Below, in pieces: positions 7,757 through 15,695 of a stretch of 34,373 nucleotides of DNA. The stretch is from Bacteroidales bacterium (GTDB lineage Bacteria; Bacteroidota; Bacteroidia; Bacteroidales; Muribaculaceae). The number at the start of each line of letters is the position of its first letter. Within the stretch, counting starts at the first letter, position 1. The DNA lies in the NCBI GenBank assembly GCA_020860445.1, contig JAJBUH010000050.1, positions 1 through 34,373 on the forward strand, written 5' to 3'. A program made the position numbers and the translations under genes. The notes under the pieces were generated by a model. That model worked only from the letters and a program-made list of their open reading frames with translations, did no database searches and was not told the origin of the DNA.

Positions 7757-9889
7757 TTAGTTTTTCATTATTTGGTAGACTCGGCTATCCATCTTGTTGC
7801 GAGTGAAGACGGGCAGACCCACATTCATCAGGTATTCGCCAGTGTATTGGCCAATCTGCTGATTCTGGCCATCCATGCGGTCGATTTCGGCTACAGCATA
7901 AGTAGCGTTCGGGTCGAGGCCCTGCAGCTTGGTGTTGTAGAGGAACTCGTCGTAGCGCGGGAAGATGTCAAAGGCGAAAAGCACTGTCTGCTTGCCATCC
8001 TTGCTTGAGTATTGGGTAGCGGCATGGTTGTGATCGTAGGGCGAAACCAAGCGATACAGGTCGCCGTCGAGGATAGCGGGCTTGAGTCTGTTGTAATTCT
8101 TGATGGCTTGCTTTGCATAAGCAACATCGCTGCCCGACAGGTCGTCAAGCTTGATGTCAAAGCCGAGCTTGCCCATCATAGCCACATTGGTGCGGAATTT
8201 GATCGAGGCATCCTTGTTCCAGGTGGTCACGTGTGCGCTCATAGTCTTGGAGGGGAACACATGGCTGAAGCCGTACTGGATGTAGAGACGCTCAACAGGG
8301 TCGGTGTTGTCAGAGCACCAGAACTCGGTGAAATACTCCAAGCCCTTGTAATCGGTGCGGCCGCTGCCGCCAGCGCACATCATCATGGGCACATTGGGAT
8401 ATTTGGCCTTGATGCGGTCAAGCACGCTGTACAGGCCGCGCACATAGTCGATGTAGAGATGGCTCTGCTTGTCCTTGAGGTGGTTGCTGTAGATGTTGGT
8501 GATGGGCGAGTTGCAATCCCACTTGAAATAGGCGATGTCGGGATATTTGGTGAGCAGATTGTCGACCACGCCATACACATAGTCTTGCACCTGAGGATTA
8601 GCCAAGTCGAGCACCAACTGATTGCGGAAATAATACTCGTCGCGGTTGGGCAGAGTGATTACCCAATCTTTGTGCTTCTCATAGAGTTCACTCTTGGGGT
8701 TGACCATCTCAGGCTCAATCCAAAGGCCGAACTTCACGCCCTGCTTCTTTGCCTCGGCGGTGAGGCGACCGATGCCGTTGGGAAGCTTGTCGCTGGTTTC
8801 GTCCCAGTCGCCCAAGCCCTGGGTGTCGCTGTGGCGAGGATATTTGTTGGCAAACCAGCCATCGTCGAGCAGGAACATATCCACGCCGAGCTCCTTGGCT
8901 TCTCCAATCAGGCCCACGAGCTTCTCTTCGTTGAAATCAAAATAGGTGGCCTCCCAGTTGTTGAGCAGGGTCATACGGTCGCCCTCGCCGTCCTTTACCT
9001 TGTATTTGCGAGCCCAGTCGTGGAGATTGCGGCTCGCTTGGCCCTTACCGTCTTGGCTGAGAGTGAAGATGAATTCTGGTGTCTGGAAAGTCTCGCCCTT
9101 GGCCAGCGAGTAGCGCGAATAGTAGGGGTTGATGCCGCTAATCACGCGCAGCTTGCCGCGATTGTCAACGTCAAAGCAGAAGCGGAAATTGCCAGTCCAG
9201 CCGAGTGTACCCATCAGCACCTCGCCATTCTCCTCAGTGGCGGGAGCGTCAAGCGAGAGGTAGAAGAATGGTGACACAAACATGTTGGCGCGGGTGCCGA
9301 GCTTGGTGTCAACCTCCTTCTTGCCATAATGGAGAGGCTGGTCGGTCATGTGAGCCTCGTTGGCCCAGTCGCCCGAGAACTCGGTCGGGTAGTAATTCTT
9401 GTTGTTGAAATGCAGCATCGATGATGCGTATTTCTCCAATTCGATAGGCTTGTTCTCCTTATTTGTAATCTCAGTGTAGGCCACGATCACATTTTCGGGC
9501 TGGTAGGCGGTGTAGTGGAGGGTAACCTCGTCTTTGTACACCGGGTCGGCGAGCAAGATCGAGGTCTCGACCACGCCAGGGCTCACCTGTTTGGTTTCAT
9601 GTGAAACATATTTGAGTTCGGTTGACGGGTTGCCATCAGGATGGTTGATGTGGAGAGCGGGCTCGAAATAGTCCTCCATGCCGTGGGTGAGGTATGCTTC
9701 AGTGCCTTGGGGCAGTGCAGCATAGTCGGCGCTGTTTGAGAGGCGCTTGCCGAAATAGTTTTGATAGACACGGCCGTTGTCGCCCACGCTGAGAATGAGC
9801 GAAGATGCATCTGTGTTGATGGCGATTGGCGTGGCAGCGAGTGCTCCCATAGCGGCCAATGCGCAGGTAAAGGATAGGATTGGTCTCAT
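7757..9889 (-). CDS. Glycoside hydrolase family 36 alpha-galactosidase, secreted, 710 aa
   Basis: This is a complete GH36 enzyme with a signal peptide (about residues 1-19). It has an N-terminal beta-sandwich, a (beta/alpha)8 barrel and a small C-terminal domain. Diagnostic motifs are LLDDGWF (340-346), GLWIEPEMV (388-396), the nucleophile motif YFKWDCN (454-460, Asp458), CAGGSGRTD (505-513) and the acid/base region CSDNTDPVERL (525-535). The family hydrolyses terminal alpha-1,6 and related galactosides. It would act in the periplasm or at the cell surface on side chains. It is translated 9 nt upstream of GH43 in the same direction. A 156-nt gap containing a large palindrome separates it from GH2 upstream, so its expression level may differ from that of GH2. 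Confidence 0.93.
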   Translation of the reverse strand: MRPILSFTCALAAMGALAATPIAINTDASSLILSVGDNGRVYQNYFGKRLSNSADYAALPQGTEAYLTHGMEDYFEPALHINHPDGNPSTELKYVSHETKQVSPGVVETSILLADPVYKDEVTLHYTAYQPENVIVAYTEITNKENKPIELEKYASSMLHFNNKNYYPTEFSGDWANEAHMTDQPLHYGKKEVDTKLGTRANMFVSPFFYLSLDAPATEENGEVLMGTLGWTGNFRFCFDVDNRGKLRVISGINPYYSRYSLAKGETFQTPEFIFTLSQDGKGQASRNLHDWARKYKVKDGEGDRMTLLNNWEATYFDFNEEKLVGLIGEAKELGVDMFLLDDGWFANKYPRHSDTQGLGDWDETSDKLPNGIGRLTAEAKKQGVKFGLWIEPEMVNPKSELYEKHKDWVITLPNRDEYYFRNQLVLDLANPQVQDYVYGVVDNLLTKYPDIAYFKWDCNSPITNIYSNHLKDKQSHLYIDYVRGLYSVLDRIKAKYPNVPMMMCAGGSGRTDYKGLEYFTEFWCSDNTDPVERLYIQYGFSHVFPSKTMSAHVTTWNKDASIKFRTNVAMMGKLGFDIKLDDLSGSDVAYAKQAIKNYNRLKPAILDGDLYRLVSPYDHNHAATQYSSKDGKQTVLFAFDIFPRYDEFLYNTKLQGLDPNATYAVAEIDRMDGQNQQIGQYTGEYLMNVGLPVFTRNKMDSRVYQIMKN

Positions 9890-9929
9890 GGTGATATTTG
9901 GGTGATTATGGATTTGCGATTGAGAAAAG

Positions 9930-10035
9930 AAACCACAGATTTACACAGATTTACACAGATTCAAATTGATGTTATTATTTATCATTGAAAATTATTGCAT
10001 AATAATCTGTGGGAATCTGTGTAAATCTGTGGTTT
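9930..10035. repeat. Large palindrome, CCACAGATT family, copy 1
   Basis: Two 32-bp arms (9930-9961 and 10004-10035) are reverse complements except for two positions, with a 42-nt AT-rich spacer. Each arm is built from repeats of roughly ACACAGATTT. It starts 10 nt after the GH2 stop codon in transcript direction and ends 40 nt before the GH36 start. A second copy of the same family lies at 29543-29653. It may act as an mRNA hairpin separating the two cistrons. Confidence 0.85.
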
Positions 10036-10045
10036 GATATAGATG

Positions 10046-12973
10046 TTAGTTATTATATGGGGCTACGTCGAGGGTGTATTTGCCGTCGGGGAGGAGGGAG
10101 GAGGCGAACTCGTAGGTCACGGTCTTGGTCTCGCCGGGCATCAGGGTGAAGTAGTTGTCGCTCATCACGGCTGGCAGCAGCCGCTCGCCATCGCTCTGGC
10201 GCAGAGGCTGGGCATGCACTGCATAGGCCGGAGCCTTGGCATTTTTGGGGTTGGTATACTGGGCGGTGATGATTGTGCGATCGCCATCCTGGCGCATCGA
10301 GTGCTTAACCTTCAGGTCGGCCTTGGGCAGAGAGTTGAGAGCCTGGAAATTGTGGCGGTCATGGCCGCGCAGATAGTTGTTCTCGCTCACTACATTGCCT
10401 TGCTGGTCGCGCAGGGTGAGGCGCACAAAGTGGGTGTCGTCGAGGCCTTGGCTCTTCTCCTCGCCGCCGAGCACGTCAAAGTTCCAGAGCGAATAGCCAA
10501 ACCACCAGCCGCGCTCGATGCCGAGCATGCGCACGTATTGTGCCTCTACCTCGGGGAATGTGTAGCTCATCCAGCCGCGCTTGCCGTCATCCTCTTTGAG
10601 CAGCTCTGTCCAGTCTTGGCCATTCTGGCTCACCTGGATTTTGTAGCGCTTGCCGTAAGAATCCTCCCAGTTGAGACGGATTCCGCCAATCTTCTCGGGT
10701 TTGCCCAGGTCGACAGCGATCCACTCGTTGGCACCCTTGTTGGCAGCCCAGCGAGTCGAGCTGTTGCCGTCAAATGCCTCGGCGGGAGTGCCGTGGGTGA
10801 TTGATGATGCGATTGCAGATTTGCCCTTTGAGAGCACGGGGCGCTCGGTGTTGAAATCGATTTGGAATGCTTCGTTGACCGAGTTGCTCGGGCTTGAGAT
10901 GCTTGCCTGCTTGGTGTAAGCGCTCACCTCTTGGCCATCGAGATTGTAAACCTTGACTTCGGCAGTGAGATTGTCGTAGTTTTGTGCAGTGGTATTGGCG
11001 ATGCGCACACCGTTGTTGACAGGATTCCAGTAGATGTGGAGAGGTTCGCAAGCGCTCTTGCATCCCCAGTATGCGCCGGTGGGGTCATAATAGTAGTCGT
11101 AGGTCTGCCATACCATGCAGGGGTAGGCTGGTTGGCTCATCCAGGTCATGATGCCCGAGGCGTCGTCCCACATGTGGTCGAGCCAGCCCTCGTACATGGC
11201 CTTGTTCGACTCGATATTTACGAGCTGAGCTTTCTTGCAAAATTCTTCGGCGCTCTCGGGCTGTCCCCAGCCAGTTCTGATCAGTTCCTGGTATTGCTCG
11301 GGCAGACCGTTGAAAGCGTTTTGGCCGAAATAGTGCACATTCCACATCTCATCGATGGGCCAATAGTGTTCCTCGGGCATGAATTTCACAAAGCTCTTGT
11401 AGGCAGGCACCACGGCGGTGCCAATTTCTGTGCGGAATCCCCAGCCGGGTGTGCCGTTGCCGCCTTCGGTATTCTCTGGATAGGCGATGAAATAGTAGCG
11501 TGGGTCGAATGCGCCCCAGTAGCCTGAGCCTGACAGACCGCCATCGTTGGAACAGGGTTGGAACAGACGGTCGCCCGAGTCAAATGTTGACACATTGACA
11601 TCCATCCAGCCCATCAGCGGCTGCTCGGGATAACTCTCGTTGTCGCCGCACCATACAGCGATCGACGGGTGATTGCGTACGCGCTTGATTTTCTCAACCA
11701 TATTGTGGTTGAAAGCATTCAGGTCATAGGGGAGCACGGCGTTTGAGTTGATCCAGAAATCATCCCATACCATGATGCCGTATTTGTCGCAAGCCTGGTA
11801 GAATTCCTCATCGGTCACGGCTCCGAGCCAGTTGCGGGCCATGTTGAAATTCATCTCCTTGTGTAGGCGCAGACGTGTGTCGTATTCAGATGGGTCGATG
11901 CGTAGCATATATTCGGCGATGCCCCAGTTGCCGCCTTTGACGAATACCGGCACATTGTTGATGGCGAGGTGCAACACGCCTCCCTCTTTATCGTAACTGT
12001 ATTTGCGGATGCCAAACTCCACATCCTGCTCATGGCTTACCTTGCCGTCAGCCTCGATGGTGAAGTGGCAAGAGTAGAGGTTGGGGTCGCCATATCCGTT
12101 GGGCCACCACAGTTTGGGATTGTTGATTGAGAGCTGTGGGTAGTAGCGCTTGTCAAATTTGACAGTGGCGGTGCGGCCGGGCTCTACATCTACAGTCTTT
12201 TCAAAAGCGATGTCGCCAGGGGTGATTATGCCCTTTACGGTAAATGTCTTCTTTTGTGAGCCGGTGTTTTTCACCCCGGTCTCGACTTCCATATCAGCGC
12301 GAGCCAGGGTGGGGAGGTCAGCAGTGCGGATATACGGGTCAACGAGCACGCCCTCGTTGGTGTCACTGATCCATACCTTGTCGGTGATGCCGCTGTTGAG
12401 GCCCGGCACGTAGGGCATCCAGTCCCAGCCGCCCGAGCATAGATAGTTGGGGCTTCCCTCGTTGGCCAGAGGGGTATCGGGAATTTCGACGACCACGGTG
12501 ATTACATTCTGGCCCTGACGTGTAGCGATGTCGGTGATGTCAAATCGGCCACGGTCCATGAATCCGTCGAGCACGCCCAGCTTCTGGCCGTTGAGGTATA
12601 TGGTGCCACGACGGTTGATGCCGTTGAAATTCAGCCACAGCTTGCTGCCGGTCATCGAGGTCGGGATCTCCACCTCGGTGCGGTAGGCCATTGTGCGGTC
12701 ATATTTGGCGCGATCCATCTGGTGGATATTGTTGCCAAAGCTGGGGTCTTTCTCCAAGCCGGCATCGCAGTAGGCGGCAAATGCAGTGCCGGGCACGCGA
12801 GCCGGTACCCAGCGCGAGGCATCGTAGCCAGCCTTGTTGGCTTGGTCAAGATTGGTTTCCATTAGAGGAGTAACCCGCCAAGGGGTGTCTGGGGTGTGGA
12901 GATACAATGTCTCTCCCATTGCCAGGGCAGCCGGTATAAGGGCGCTGGCGAGTGTCAAGGCTTTTAGTTTCAT
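10046..12973 (-). CDS. Glycoside hydrolase family 2 (beta-mannosidase / exo-glucosaminidase-like) with discoidin/CBM32-type domain, 975 aa
   Basis: The protein has a signal peptide (about 1-20), GH2 sugar-binding and immunoglobulin-like domains (about 25-330) and a TIM barrel. WCGDNESYPEQP (441-452) carries the predicted acid/base Glu446, and GFRTEIG (512-518) carries the nucleophile Glu516. The CGDNE form is closer to the exo-beta-glucosaminidase/beta-mannosidase side of GH2 than to LacZ. An F5/8-type (discoidin, CBM32-like) domain is inserted at about 712-836 (AFDGNSSTRWAA, WIAVDLG, YKIQVSQNG), before a final beta-sandwich. This domain could bind galactose-type residues. The first gene downstream of its own promoter region (13046-13053), it is followed by the palindrome at 9930-10035. 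GH2 membership is firm; the substrate (mannose, glucosamine or galactose) is open. Confidence 0.9.
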   Translation of the reverse strand: MKLKALTLASALIPAALAMGETLYLHTPDTPWRVTPLMETNLDQANKAGYDASRWVPARVPGTAFAAYCDAGLEKDPSFGNNIHQMDRAKYDRTMAYRTEVEIPTSMTGSKLWLNFNGINRRGTIYLNGQKLGVLDGFMDRGRFDITDIATRQGQNVITVVVEIPDTPLANEGSPNYLCSGGWDWMPYVPGLNSGITDKVWISDTNEGVLVDPYIRTADLPTLARADMEVETGVKNTGSQKKTFTVKGIITPGDIAFEKTVDVEPGRTATVKFDKRYYPQLSINNPKLWWPNGYGDPNLYSCHFTIEADGKVSHEQDVEFGIRKYSYDKEGGVLHLAINNVPVFVKGGNWGIAEYMLRIDPSEYDTRLRLHKEMNFNMARNWLGAVTDEEFYQACDKYGIMVWDDFWINSNAVLPYDLNAFNHNMVEKIKRVRNHPSIAVWCGDNESYPEQPLMGWMDVNVSTFDSGDRLFQPCSNDGGLSGSGYWGAFDPRYYFIAYPENTEGGNGTPGWGFRTEIGTAVVPAYKSFVKFMPEEHYWPIDEMWNVHYFGQNAFNGLPEQYQELIRTGWGQPESAEEFCKKAQLVNIESNKAMYEGWLDHMWDDASGIMTWMSQPAYPCMVWQTYDYYYDPTGAYWGCKSACEPLHIYWNPVNNGVRIANTTAQNYDNLTAEVKVYNLDGQEVSAYTKQASISSPSNSVNEAFQIDFNTERPVLSKGKSAIASSITHGTPAEAFDGNSSTRWAANKGANEWIAVDLGKPEKIGGIRLNWEDSYGKRYKIQVSQNGQDWTELLKEDDGKRGWMSYTFPEVEAQYVRMLGIERGWWFGYSLWNFDVLGGEEKSQGLDDTHFVRLTLRDQQGNVVSENNYLRGHDRHNFQALNSLPKADLKVKHSMRQDGDRTIITAQYTNPKNAKAPAYAVHAQPLRQSDGERLLPAVMSDNYFTLMPGETKTVTYEFASSLLPDGKYTLDVAPYNN

Positions 12974-13045
12974 ATCGAGGGTGGTTTAAGATTGGCGTTG
13001 GTCTAAGATTTAGGATTTAGTTGTCAGTGGAAATAAATCTGTATG

Positions 13046-13053
13046 CAAAATTA
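13046..13053 (-). promoter_or_regulatory. Likely -7 box of the GH2 gene
   Basis: On the minus strand the sequence reads TAATTTTG from 13053 to 13046. About 20 nt upstream is a TTGG (13077-13074), a poor match to TTTG. The expected transcript start near 13037 gives a leader of about 65 nt. It lies in the 322-bp gap between GH2 and the esterase, which otherwise holds only the dyad and repeats listed next. Confidence 0.5.
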
Positions 13054-13120
13054 GCCCAATCGACCATCGATTTCCAACCATATCTACGCCAAAAAATGAA
13101 ACATTCTCACCCTTGTCAAT

Positions 13121-13143
13121 TTTGCGCCACGATTTGGCGCAAA
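13121..13143. promoter_or_regulatory. Dyad upstream of the GH2 promoter
   Basis: TTTGCGCCA (13121-13129) and TGGCGCAAA (13135-13143) form a perfect 9-bp inverted repeat with a 5-nt loop. The dyad lies about 70 nt upstream of the -7 box of GH2, a plausible activator or repressor site. Alternatively it is part of the adjoining repeat region. Confidence 0.4.
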
Positions 13144-13159
13144 TGTGCCAAGAGTGCTA

Positions 13160-13232
13160 TAGGAATCCTAGGCTGCATAGGAATCCTATGCATAAAATTA
13201 GGGTAGGAATCCTAGGCTGCATAGGATTCCTA
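13160..13232. repeat. Four-copy TAGGAATCCTA palindrome array
   Basis: TAGGAATCCTA occurs at 13160-13170, 13178-13188 and 13204-13214, with TAGGATTCCTA at 13222-13232. The copies form two near-identical 29-bp blocks, each made of two units joined by GGCTGCA. Every unit is an imperfect palindrome, so many alternative hairpins are possible. It lies downstream of the esterase stop codon and upstream of the GH2 promoter. Confidence 0.8.
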
Positions 13233-13254
13233 CCCCCATCACCAAGGTGCCCTC

Positions 13255-13282
13255 TTTGCACCTTTGCGCCTTTGCTCCTTTG
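13255..13282. repeat. 8-bp tandem repeat TTTGCNCC
   Basis: TTTGCACC, TTTGCGCC and TTTGCTCC follow one another, with a final partial TTTG. It begins 13 nt after the esterase stop codon in transcript direction. The units differ only at one position. Confidence 0.6.
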
Positions 13283-13295
13283 TGGGAGCCAGCTG

Positions 13296-15212
13296 TTATG
13301 GCTTTGCTGTTGTGAATGGCGCCACTGGCAGGCCGTTGGTGCCGCGCAGGTTGCCATCGGGGCAGTCTGCCCAGTCGTAGCGCACCTCTACCGGGTGGGC
13401 GATGTCATCGCTCGACACCTCGAGTACGCGTGGCGACAGCAGTCGCGCATATCCTTGCGCCCATTTGCCATCCTTGTCCTTTACCACAAATGCGTTGCCG
13501 CCGCCATGCATCATCAGGTCGCCGTCAAATCTGAGGCGCACATTGCGATCTGCCACCTTCATGTCGGTCATGCGGGGAGCGCGGTGCTTCACTTGCTTGC
13601 CGTATTGGTTATGCAGGGCGCAGAGTGCCAAGCGGCGAGCCACTTCTTGCTTGTTCTTGGGGTGAATATCATCGGGATTGCCCAGGTCGATGGCAACAGC
13701 CATCTCAGTGCCGGGGAGCACCAGGGCGTCTTTCTGTGCTTGGCGCAATGCTGCCCATTCCGATTCGGGTTGGAAGCGCTTAGGCTGCAGATAGTTGGCG
13801 AGCTGCACGAAATAGAAAGGCATATCGGGATTTTTCCATTCAGCTCTCCAGTCCTCAATCATAGCCTTGAATAGCTTGCTGTATTGTTGGTCGCGACCCA
13901 CGTTGGCGCAGCCTTGATACCATAGCACTCCCTTGACTGGCATGGTGGCAATGGGGTGCATCATGGCATTGTACAGCACAGTGGGATAGTTTGAGCTCAG
14001 TGGCGAAGTCGGGCGCGGAGGGAATTGCGAGAAATCGCTGGCGATGCTGTAATCCCAAGTGCCAGCGAGTGCCAGTTTCTGGCCATCCACAGTCAGATGC
14101 ATTGCATCAGCGTCGCCCCAGATGCCGCCACCGCCGCCAGTGTCAAGCACGCGCACCAGCACTGTGTTCTTTCCGGCCTTAAGCACTCCGGCGGGAATCT
14201 CATATTTGCGCTCAACATTGTAGCCCGATGTTGCGCCAACCTTTTGGCCGTTGACATAAGTCACATCCTCATCGTCGATGCAAGCGAGGCTGAGCTGGGC
14301 CGGTTTGCCGGCTGCCGATGCGGGGAGTTCAATGGTTTTGCGTACCCACACCACGCCGTCAAATGCGGGGAGCACGGTGCTTTCCCATTCGCTCGGCACT
14401 GGCATATTGCCCCATTGGGCTGCATCTTGGTCAAAATCAAGCGATTGGGGAATCACTGCGTCATTCCACGCTTGCAATTCTTTTTCATATTGTGCTTGCA
14501 ATTCGGTAGCGTCATAGTTGCTGGCCTTGATGGCTGACAGCTCGTCGGCAAATTCGCCGCAGCGCTCCAGAGTCTCCATCGAGCACCAAGCCTCGATTGG
14601 GGTACCGCCCCAGGTGCAGTCGATGATGCCGATTGGCACATTCAGCTCTTGGTATAGTTGGCGACCGTAGAAATATCCGATTGATGAGAACTCGCCCACG
14701 GTCTGTGGATTTGCCGTGCGCCATCCGCCCATATTCACCTCGGCATCGGCGAGGGGAGCGTAAGTGGTGTTTTTGCGCACTTGCAGCAGCCTCACGTTGG
14801 GCCAGTTGGCTTGAGCTACCTCTTGGCGGTAGTTCATTACCTTGCCCCAGCCCTCGACTGGCATCTCCATATTTGACTGGCCCGAGCAGAACCATACCTC
14901 GCCAGCGAGCACCTCGCTGAGCTGGGTCTTCTGGCCATCGTCGAATACGATTGTGAATGGGCCTCCAGCCTCGGGGGTGGTCAGCTTGGCCTCGAATTTT
15001 CCATCCTTGCCAGCCTTGACCTTCAGGGTCTCGCCAGTCCATGATGGGGTGATTTTCACTATGGCGCCTTTCTTAGCGGTGCCGGGGATGGTGATTTCGG
15101 CTTGTTGCTGCACCACCATGCTGTCGGTAAAGAAAGCCGGGAGCGTCACCTTGGCTTGGCCAAGGATAGGGGAGATAAGTAGGGCGCTCGCCGCCAGAAT
15201 TTTGATATCCAT
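13296..15212 (-). CDS. SASA-domain (sialate O-acetylesterase-like) carbohydrate esterase, 638 aa
   Basis: The frame allows an upstream ATG at 15272, but ATG 15212 starts directly with a signal peptide (MDIKILAASALLIS..., about 1-19) and is preferred. The SGNH-hydrolase block I is FCSGQSNMEM, with predicted nucleophile Ser113. WYQGCANVG and DDIHPKNK (Asp514/His517) supply the remaining catalytic features. A beta-galactosidase-like jelly-roll insert (VVWVRKTIELP, VTYVNGQKVG) interrupts the esterase domain, as in many Bacteroidales members. Such enzymes remove O-acetyl groups from sialic acid or from plant polysaccharides such as xylan and xyloglucan. With no sialidase nearby, sialic acid is not specifically supported. 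It is the first enzyme gene after the HTCS in the leftward arm. Confidence 0.87.
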   Translation of the reverse strand: MDIKILAASALLISPILGQAKVTLPAFFTDSMVVQQQAEITIPGTAKKGAIVKITPSWTGETLKVKAGKDGKFEAKLTTPEAGGPFTIVFDDGQKTQLSEVLAGEVWFCSGQSNMEMPVEGWGKVMNYRQEVAQANWPNVRLLQVRKNTTYAPLADAEVNMGGWRTANPQTVGEFSSIGYFYGRQLYQELNVPIGIIDCTWGGTPIEAWCSMETLERCGEFADELSAIKASNYDATELQAQYEKELQAWNDAVIPQSLDFDQDAAQWGNMPVPSEWESTVLPAFDGVVWVRKTIELPASAAGKPAQLSLACIDDEDVTYVNGQKVGATSGYNVERKYEIPAGVLKAGKNTVLVRVLDTGGGGGIWGDADAMHLTVDGQKLALAGTWDYSIASDFSQFPPRPTSPLSSNYPTVLYNAMMHPIATMPVKGVLWYQGCANVGRDQQYSKLFKAMIEDWRAEWKNPDMPFYFVQLANYLQPKRFQPESEWAALRQAQKDALVLPGTEMAVAIDLGNPDDIHPKNKQEVARRLALCALHNQYGKQVKHRAPRMTDMKVADRNVRLRFDGDLMMHGGGNAFVVKDKDGKWAQGYARLLSPRVLEVSSDDIAHPVEVRYDWADCPDGNLRGTNGLPVAPFTTAKP

Positions 15213-15266
15213 GATATAGGGTTTTGGTAATTTCGGTAAGTAGCTTTTCAATTTAATTTTAAGTTT

Positions 15267-15561
15267 AAACACGGAGAGCGCTGAGGGCCACGGAGTCCAC
15301 AGAGATTTTCTCTATCCTTAGACAATACGCTTCTCAATTCGATCAAGGAGACCGCTGAAGCTGTGCCAGAGGTCGCGGAGTGTGGGTGTCATCCTTTTGA
15401 TTCCAGGGCCAGCGAGGCGATAGCCCCTCCGTCGCAGCTTTTCCCCGCGCTCTGTGTCCTCTGCTGCGGCTATGCCGCCTCTGTGACCGATTCCAAAACG
15501 CAAGAGGCAGAGAATATTAAAATCTCTGTGGACTCCGTGGCCCTCCGTGTTCTCCGTGTTT
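15267..15561. repeat. 295-bp element with 43-bp inverted ends (CACGGAG type)
   Basis: The ends 15267-15309 and 15519-15561 are reverse complements over 43 bp with three mismatches, rich in CACGGAG and CCACAGAG words. The interior (15310-15518) has further short related words and a small GCGGC/GCCGC hairpin but no credible gene; its short open frames look spurious. It fills most of the 483-bp gap between the HTCS stop and the esterase start, so it is probably in the esterase 5' leader. It resembles a miniature inverted-repeat element, but no clear target-site duplication was seen. Confidence 0.65.
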
Positions 15562-15610
15562 TTTTTGTAATATAGTTTTATTTTAATTTGACAGGTTATT
15601 TAAGTTGATG

Positions 15611-15618
15611 CAAATTTA
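15611..15618 (-). promoter_or_regulatory. Possible -7 box of the esterase gene
   Basis: The minus strand reads TAAATTTG from 15618 to 15611. No TTTG is seen at -33. Upstream on the same strand (15667 to 15648) is TTGACAAAAAATTGGTAAAA, which matches 15 of 20 positions of the candidate HTCS motif. The spacing is 29 nt instead of 39-40, about one helical turn shorter. If used, the leader would be about 390 nt and contain the 295-bp element. Confidence 0.35.
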
Positions 15619-15695
15619 GGAATAAATCGGGTGAGGAGACTGAAATTTTTTACCAATTTTTTGTCAAAAATCACCAAATCTTATCTACAGTGTCC

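Noticed and set aside
8012..9274. 420-codon frame on the plus strand antisense to GH36
   Set aside because: It is a codon-bias shadow of the intact GH36 gene, with no signal, motif or promoter of its own.
9930..10035. Insertion sequence
   Set aside because: There is no transposase and the total length is about 106 bp; at most a miniature element or hairpin.
10043..10804. 253-codon plus-strand frame antisense to GH2, and a similar one at 13113-13874 antisense to the esterase
   Set aside because: Both are long frames opposite GC-rich, codon-biased coding DNA; the genes on the minus strand have full domains and catalytic residues.
13160..13232. CRISPR-like array
   Set aside because: The units are 11 bp with 7-15-nt gaps and no unique spacers; it is a short palindrome array.
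15318..15575. Open frames of about 60-70 codons on both strands inside the 295-bp element
   Set aside because: They consist of translated CACGGAG/CCACAGAG repeat words, lack family similarity or a start context, and overlap on both strands.
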